From positions 1 through 64,000 of the forward strand of contig CALKOT010000045.1 of assembly GCA_938092015.1 (NCBI GenBank): a DNA stretch of 64,000 nucleotides. Direction: 5' to 3'. Shown here piece after piece: positions 60,099 through 64,000 of the stretch (its first letter is position 1; each line of letters opens with the position of its first letter). Source of the DNA: an uncultured Paracoccaceae bacterium. GTDB lineage: Bacteria > Pseudomonadota > Alphaproteobacteria > Rhodobacterales > Rhodobacteraceae. Made by a program: the position numbers and the translations under genes. The notes below the pieces were generated by a model. That model had not been told where the DNA came from. It searched no databases and saw only the letters and a program-made list of their open reading frames with translations.

Positions 60099-61007
60099 AT
60101 GTTAGCGTTATGGATCCCCATCACCATCGCCGCTGCGTTCTTTCAGAACCTGCGGTCAGTCCTGCAAAAGGCGATCAAGGGCCGCCTGTCGACGACCGGC
60201 GCCGCTTATGCGCGCTTCGTCTATGCGTGGCCTTTTGCTATTCTCTACGCATGGATCCTTCATGATGGGGTTGGGTACGATCTGCCACCTGTGAACAATC
60301 TGTTCCTTCTTTACTGCGCACTCGGTGGCGCGGCCCAGATATTGTTCACCGTTGTTCTTCTATGGATGTTTTCGTTCCGCAGTTTCGCAGTTGGTACGAC
60401 CTTCTCAAAGTTAGAGGTTTTGTTGATCGCGGTCCTTGGCGCAGCGCTGCTGGGCGACACTGTGGGCCCGTTGGCGGTTGTCGCCATTCTGATCGGCTCA
60501 GTCGGGATCATCATATTATCATTTACGGAAACCAAGCTGAGCATTGGTGGTCTGATGCGCGGCCTTACCGAAAAGGCAACCGGTGTTGGCCTGCTGGCCG
60601 CTACGCTGCTTGGCGCCTCTGTTGTGTTTTTCCGTGGTGCCGCGCTGGCGTTGGATGGGCCGGATTTCCTTATGGCGGCGGCATACACGCTTGCGATTTC
60701 ATTGATCATGCAGACCCTGATGATGGGCGCATGGTTTGTGATTTTTGACCGCCCGCAATTGATGGCGGTTATCCGCGAATGGCGCCATGCCCTGCCAGTC
60801 GGCATTGTTGGCATGATCACCTCAGCCTGTTGGTTCAGCGCCTTTGCACTGCAAAACGCCGCCTATGTCCGCGCGCTGGGACAGATCGAACTACTGTTTA
60901 CCTTCGCCGCGTCGGTATTCATCTTCCGTGAAAAAGTCGCGCGGTCAGAGGTGATCGGCGTCGCCCTAATCGTCACCGCGATTACATTTATCTTGCTGGA
61001 AAGCTGA
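60099..61007 (+). CDS. DMT-family (EamA) transporter
   Basis: A 302-residue membrane protein with ten hydrophobic helices in two EamA repeats. The start W-I-P-I-T-I-A-A-A-F-F-Q-N-L-R and the late F-A-L-Q-N-A-A-Y-V-R-A-L-G-Q-I-E are typical of this branch, and the end reads I-T-F-I-L-L-E-S. It probably shares a transcript with the Rieske gene before it. Its 3' end lies two bases from the convergent sensor kinase stop. Substrate unknown. Confidence 0.87.
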   Translation: MLALWIPITIAAAFFQNLRSVLQKAIKGRLSTTGAAYARFVYAWPFAILYAWILHDGVGYDLPPVNNLFLLYCALGGAAQILFTVVLLWMFSFRSFAVGTTFSKLEVLLIAVLGAALLGDTVGPLAVVAILIGSVGIIILSFTETKLSIGGLMRGLTEKATGVGLLAATLLGASVVFFRGAALALDGPDFLMAAAYTLAISLIMQTLMMGAWFVIFDRPQLMAVIREWRHALPVGIVGMITSACWFSAFALQNAAYVRALGQIELLFTFAASVFIFREKVARSEVIGVALIVTAITFILLES

Positions 61008-61009
61008 TC

Positions 61010-62443
61010 CTAGATCGTGTCGACTGTAAACCGCTGATTTTCACCCAGGGCCATGCGTGCGTCCTCAGGCCCTGCGACAAACCCCTTTGCCAGCCATGAC
61101 ACTGCAACTACCGCGCCTGGCGGGCGGCGGTTTTCCAATGGAACGCCGCGGTTAGCGCGACGGATGGCCCTGTCTGTATTGGCAAAGGATACTTCGGCAC
61201 CGGTCCGCTCCAACAAGGTTTTGGCGATGAACAATCCCAAGCCCATACCTTTGTAATCACCTTTGCCCCGATCCGGGTCCGCCTTTCGCGCCCGTGAGGT
61301 TACATACGGATCGCCGAGATGCTGGATTACGTCTTCGGGATACCCCTGACCGTCGTCGCCGATCAGAATCCTGATGTGATTTTCGGTCGGGTTCACGTCA
61401 ACCCAGATCGTCGTCTCGGCAAAATCGATTGCGTTCTGGATCAGGTTTCTGAGGCCATGAACGATCTCAGGCGAGCGTTTCACCACCGGCGGGCTGGACG
61501 GATAGGCGCCAAAAGCCTCGCCCTCCAATCGCAGAACGATCTGTTTGCCGCGGTCGCGATGCGGTTCTGCCGCCTCTTCAATCAGCGCTGTTATTGGCGC
61601 CAGTTTGAAATGTTCATCTGACCGCCCGCCATCCCTGAGATCCGCCAGAATATCGCGGCACCGATCGGCTTGCTTACTGATCAATTCGGCGTCTTCGCGC
61701 AGCTCAGGTCGGTCCTTCAGTTCATCCTCAAGCTCAGCCGAGACCAGTTTGATTGTCGCCAGAGGCGTGCCCAGTTCGTGCGCCGCAGCTGCAGCCAACC
61801 CGCCGATGGCAGTCAGGCGTTGTTCCGACGACAAAGCACGCTGCGCGGCGTTCAGCGCGACGGTCATGCGATAGTTTTCAATGGACACACGCCGCGCATA
61901 GACCGCCATAAAGATGATCGCGATGGTCAGTGAAGCCCAAACGCCAAAAATGTAAATCGGCGGCGGCGCCAGCACGTCGCCATTTGCGAACATCAGGGGC
62001 ATCCGCCATAGCCCCATCAGCGACACGCTGACCAGCGCACAGGCGCCCACAACAAGGGCGGAACGCAGGATGAGCACGCTGGCCGACATCACCACAGGCG
62101 CCAGTAGCAGTGCCGCAAACGGGTTTGTCAGGCCGCCAGTGATGAACAAAAGAAACGACACCTGCGCCAAATCAAACAGCATAGAGATCAGCGAGGATTT
62201 TTCGTTCAGCCGCGCATTCGCCGGATAGATCTGCATCGAAATGATGTTGAAGACGACAGAGACCGCGATGGCGAAGATGCACAATTCAACTGGCAGCTGC
62301 AGACCAAAGACGAAGATCGCAGCTGCAACCGCCCCGGCCTGACCGGTGATCGCTAACCAGCGGAGCAGCGTCAGAGTGCGCAGTCGCACCCAGCGTCCCC
62401 GCGCATCACCCTGAAGCATATTCTGAAAAACGGAATCTGGCAT
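61010..62443 (-). CDS. regB: redox sensor histidine kinase, RegB/ActS/PrrB type
   Basis: A 477-residue sensor kinase. About six N-terminal helices contain F-I-T-G-G-L-T-N-P-F, the conserved quinone-sensing heptapeptide region (near residue 98). The H-box is A-A-A-A-H-E-L-G-T-P-L near residue 219. The redox-active Cys follows in S-K-Q-A-D-R-C-R-D-I-L near residue 262. The ATPase domain has N-A-I-D-F-A, D-D-G-Q-G-Y and G-M-G-L-G-L-F. These match RegB, which governs photosynthesis, respiration and carbon fixation genes in response to redox state. Divergent from the SCO1/SenC gene, as in Rhodobacter, but the regA response-regulator gene is not in its usual place. Confidence 0.92.
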   Translation of the reverse strand: MPDSVFQNMLQGDARGRWVRLRTLTLLRWLAITGQAGAVAAAIFVFGLQLPVELCIFAIAVSVVFNIISMQIYPANARLNEKSSLISMLFDLAQVSFLLFITGGLTNPFAALLLAPVVMSASVLILRSALVVGACALVSVSLMGLWRMPLMFANGDVLAPPPIYIFGVWASLTIAIIFMAVYARRVSIENYRMTVALNAAQRALSSEQRLTAIGGLAAAAAHELGTPLATIKLVSAELEDELKDRPELREDAELISKQADRCRDILADLRDGGRSDEHFKLAPITALIEEAAEPHRDRGKQIVLRLEGEAFGAYPSSPPVVKRSPEIVHGLRNLIQNAIDFAETTIWVDVNPTENHIRILIGDDGQGYPEDVIQHLGDPYVTSRARKADPDRGKGDYKGMGLGLFIAKTLLERTGAEVSFANTDRAIRRANRGVPLENRRPPGAVVAVSWLAKGFVAGPEDARMALGENQRFTVDTI

Positions 62444-62551
62444 CACACGGCCATAACATCCACGCGAGCGCGCTAAAAGGCCGCTCTGTCCCCTATGGCG
62501 CCGCCGGTTGGGCGACGTTACTTCTTTAGCAATCCGTTTCAGGAGTTTGCC

Positions 62552-63178
62552 ATGCCCAGCACCCAGACCTTCGCTATCGCCACCGCAGCTGTTGTCGCCG
62601 TCGGATTGGGCACCGGGGCCTATATCGCGTTTTCAGGCGGCAACGCCTTTGCTGAATGCGGTGGCGGCATGGCGACCGGCGACGCGACCATTGGGGGGCC
62701 GTTCACGCTGGTCAGCGAAACTGGTGAAACCGTGCAGGACACAGACATTATTACCCGTCCGACGCTGATCTACTTTGGCTATACATTTTGCCCGGATGTG
62801 TGCCCGACAGATGTCGCCGTCATGGCCCAGGCCGCTTCGATCCTGGAAGAGAACGGCGCGCCAGTGAATACGGCATTCGTATCAGTCGATCCCGCGCGGG
62901 ATACCCCCGAAATCGTCGGGGATTTCACAGGGCTGATGCATGACGACATGATTGGGCTGACTGGCAGCGAGGAACAGGTCGCGGCGGCCGCAAAGGCCTA
63001 TAAGGTCTACTACCAGAAGGCAGAGGGCGATGATCCGGAATACTATCTGATGGATCACAGCGCTTTCATCTATCTGATGGCACCTAACGAAGGCTTCCTT
63101 CAGGTTTATCGCCGGGGTGAGACGCCCGAGTCAATTGCCGAGAATGTAGGTTGCTTCGTGGATGCGGTCGGCGCCTGA
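62552..63178 (+). CDS. senC: SCO1/SenC/PrrC family copper chaperone
   Basis: A 208-residue membrane-anchored thioredoxin-fold protein. One N-terminal helix (I-A-T-A-A-V-V-A-V-G-L-G-T-G) precedes a periplasmic domain with F-G-Y-T-F-C-P-D-V-C-P-T-D (CxxxC copper site near residue 82) and D-H-S-A-F (copper His near residue 170). It delivers copper to the CuA centre of cytochrome oxidase and can act in RegB signalling. CAGGAG precedes the ATG. In related genomes regA follows; here no regA is seen. Confidence 0.92.
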   Translation: MPSTQTFAIATAAVVAVGLGTGAYIAFSGGNAFAECGGGMATGDATIGGPFTLVSETGETVQDTDIITRPTLIYFGYTFCPDVCPTDVAVMAQAASILEENGAPVNTAFVSVDPARDTPEIVGDFTGLMHDDMIGLTGSEEQVAAAAKAYKVYYQKAEGDDPEYYLMDHSAFIYLMAPNEGFLQVYRRGETPESIAENVGCFVDAVGA

Positions 63179-63206
63179 GATACCTACAGCCAAGCTGTGA
63201 AACGGG

Positions 63207-63232
63207 GCATGGTTTCACGCGCGAAACCATGC
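63207..63232. promoter_or_regulatory. 26-bp palindrome, core GGTTTC-N6-GAAACC
   Basis: Ten-base arms GCATGGTTTC (63207-63216) and GAAACCATGC (63223-63232) flank ACGCGC. The central 18 bases are the exact reverse complement of 3538-3555, while the outer bases are different, so the conserved core is what is recognised. It lies 29 bases after the senC stop. It could also act as a terminator hairpin here, though no T-tract follows. Confidence 0.6.
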
Positions 63233-63391
63233 GCACCTCATTGTAACTAAAAGATATTCATTATCTGTTAGCTTTTGCGCTTGCGTGAAATCCGCCCGAT
63301 CCACATTCAGATTCTGGGATTTCGCAGCAAGAGAGTTCCCTCAAACGCGTTGTGCACAGAACCGCGCGAACCACCGCCATACCACCAAAAC

Positions 63392-63913
63392 TCAGCCTGT
63401 ATAGGGCTCAGTCGCCGTTTCGGTCATGACATAGCCTGCTTCCGCCAGATCCGTCTCAACCGCCGCCATGTTGAACCGCCCTGTCGCCCAGACCGGGTCC
63501 CATAACCCATCCTGTGGCGTTGGCTTTTCAAAGCGAAGGAAGACGATCTGGTTTGCCGGTGGCGGTGGCACGTGGATGCAGGCGCCAACGTAGGGAACCA
63601 GAAGGCCCTCAGTTACGCCTTCCCCATCCAGCGTCAGTGGGACGACATAGCCCGGGATGCGTACACGCCGCTCGTTGAAATCGCTGACCATGCCGACGGG
63701 CGGTTGTTTGCGCCAGGGAAGCGTTTCACCCTGTTGGATCAGGTTCAGGTCTCTCAACGTTTCGATGAAAGTTCCCTCGCCTTCAGTTTCAGGCAGCAGA
63801 TCTTTCCAATAAACCGTCTTTGCAGGGGGCTGGTCTTCGCCATAGGCGCGATAAGGCTGCGCTGCAATCAGCGTCAGACCGGCAAGCAAAGCGCGTCGGT
63901 TGAGGCGGCTCAT
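63392..63913 (-). CDS. DUF3299 family exported protein
   Basis: A 173-residue protein. The N-terminus M-S-R-L-N-R-R-A-L-L-A-G-L-T-L-I-A-A is a signal sequence with a twin-arginine-like N-R-R. The body has W-K-D-L-L-P, then R-V-R-I-P-G-Y-V-V-P-L and L-V-P-Y-V-G-A-C-I-H-V-P-P-P-P-A-N-Q, the DUF3299 signature with a Cys-x-His-x-P-P-P segment. GAGGAG precedes the ATG. DUF3299 proteins are of unknown function and often accompany ABC permease genes; the upstream fragment is compatible with that. Confidence 0.85.
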   Translation of the reverse strand: MSRLNRRALLAGLTLIAAQPYRAYGEDQPPAKTVYWKDLLPETEGEGTFIETLRDLNLIQQGETLPWRKQPPVGMVSDFNERRVRIPGYVVPLTLDGEGVTEGLLVPYVGACIHVPPPPANQIVFLRFEKPTPQDGLWDPVWATGRFNMAAVETDLAEAGYVMTETATEPYTG

Positions 63914-63939
63914 CTGGTGTCTCCTCGCAAAATCATTCC

Positions 63940-64000
63940 TCACATCTTTACCGACATTCCGTCGCTGAGCGAAATGAAATACGCGCGAGCGGCGGGGGCA
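63940..64000 (-). CDS. 3' end of an upstream gene, possibly ABC permease
   Basis: Nineteen codons before a TGA at 63940-63942 read as a plausible protein end (R-A-Y-F-I-S-L-S-D-G-M-S-V-K-M). The 5' part lies outside the window. DUF3299 genes are often beside ABC transporter permease genes, and this ending could belong to one, but the fragment is too short to decide. It is about 26 bases upstream of the DUF3299 start on the same strand. Confidence 0.45.
   Translation of the reverse strand, partial: APAARAYFISLSDGMSVKM

Noticed and set aside
1-64000. tRNA, rRNA or riboswitch genes
   Set aside because: No cloverleaf, rRNA segment or known riboswitch core was recognised by eye; a covariance search would be needed to exclude small RNAs.

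Overview
The window looks like chromosome of an alphaproteobacterium, most likely a marine Rhodobacterales (Roseobacter-type) relative. The evidence is the RegB/ActS-type redox kinase next to SenC/SCO1, a DUF1826-DUF6525-COG0523 zinc-type operon, a TAXI-TRAP transporter, accD followed by folC, and the density of CoA-dependent catabolic genes in moderately GC-rich sequence. No rRNA, tRNA, CRISPR array, integrase or intact transposon was found. This is a reading by eye; no database search was run.

Layout. 1-1.5 kb: an AT-richer patch with one DUF1415 gene and no other clear genes. 1.5-4.6 kb: a Rieske oxygenase, an Asp/Glu racemase-like protein and a DMT exporter. 4.6-12.6 kb: a beta-oxidation cluster, with a crotonase divergent from an operon of acyl-CoA ligase, 3-hydroxyacyl-CoA dehydrogenase, crotonase, two overlapping acyl-CoA dehydrogenases and an exported amidohydrolase. 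12.8-18 kb: a frameshifted RTX metalloprotease, a GMC oxidoreductase and a probable Zur-regulated operon. 18.2-25.8 kb: a Baeyer-Villiger monooxygenase divergent from HAD hydrolase, VOC protein, ACAD10-like dehydrogenase, two SDRs, a TetR regulator and another VOC protein. 26-36 kb: a decayed sulfotransferase, then divergent operons (thioesterase, amidohydrolase, ChaC, acyl-CoA ligase / old-yellow-enzyme reductase, acyl-CoA dehydrogenase, HIBADH-type and MDR dehydrogenases). 36-41 kb: a LysR/TauD-family pair and a membrane-protein/cytochrome c cluster. 41-49.5 kb: an MFS transporter and a MarR/TAXI-TRAP/sulfatase/amidohydrolase module. 50.5-55.3 kb: a CHAT-protease, CHASE2-adenylate cyclase and exported-protein operon. 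55.4-64 kb: accD, folC, a crotonase, a second Rieske oxygenase, a DMT transporter, regB divergent from senC, and a DUF3299 protein.

How it fits together. The acyl-CoA ligase operon (5.6 kb) and the HAD/ACAD10-like operon (20.3 kb) carry almost the same promoter. Each has TTGACG, a 17-bp spacer and a TAGC[GT]T -10, with a palindrome CTGAC-N4-GTCAG placed identically over the start region. This ties two operons 15 kb apart into one candidate regulon, plausibly controlled by the TetR protein at 24.7 kb. The set (monooxygenase, ligases, paired acyl-CoA dehydrogenases of which one lacks the usual catalytic Glu, crotonases, SDRs, thioesterase, ene-reductase) suggests a CoA-dependent route for a cyclic or branched ketone, terpenoid or steroid-like substrate. 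The substrate is not determined by the sequence.

Several accessory genes are broken. The RTX protease, sulfotransferase and cytochrome c gene are frameshifted. LysR, cytochrome c and the CHAT protease each carry one in-frame TAA. One SDR lacks its N-terminal cofactor loop. The roughly 35 kb of catabolic genes shows no such lesion, which favours real decay over random sequencing error, though the reads would have to be inspected.
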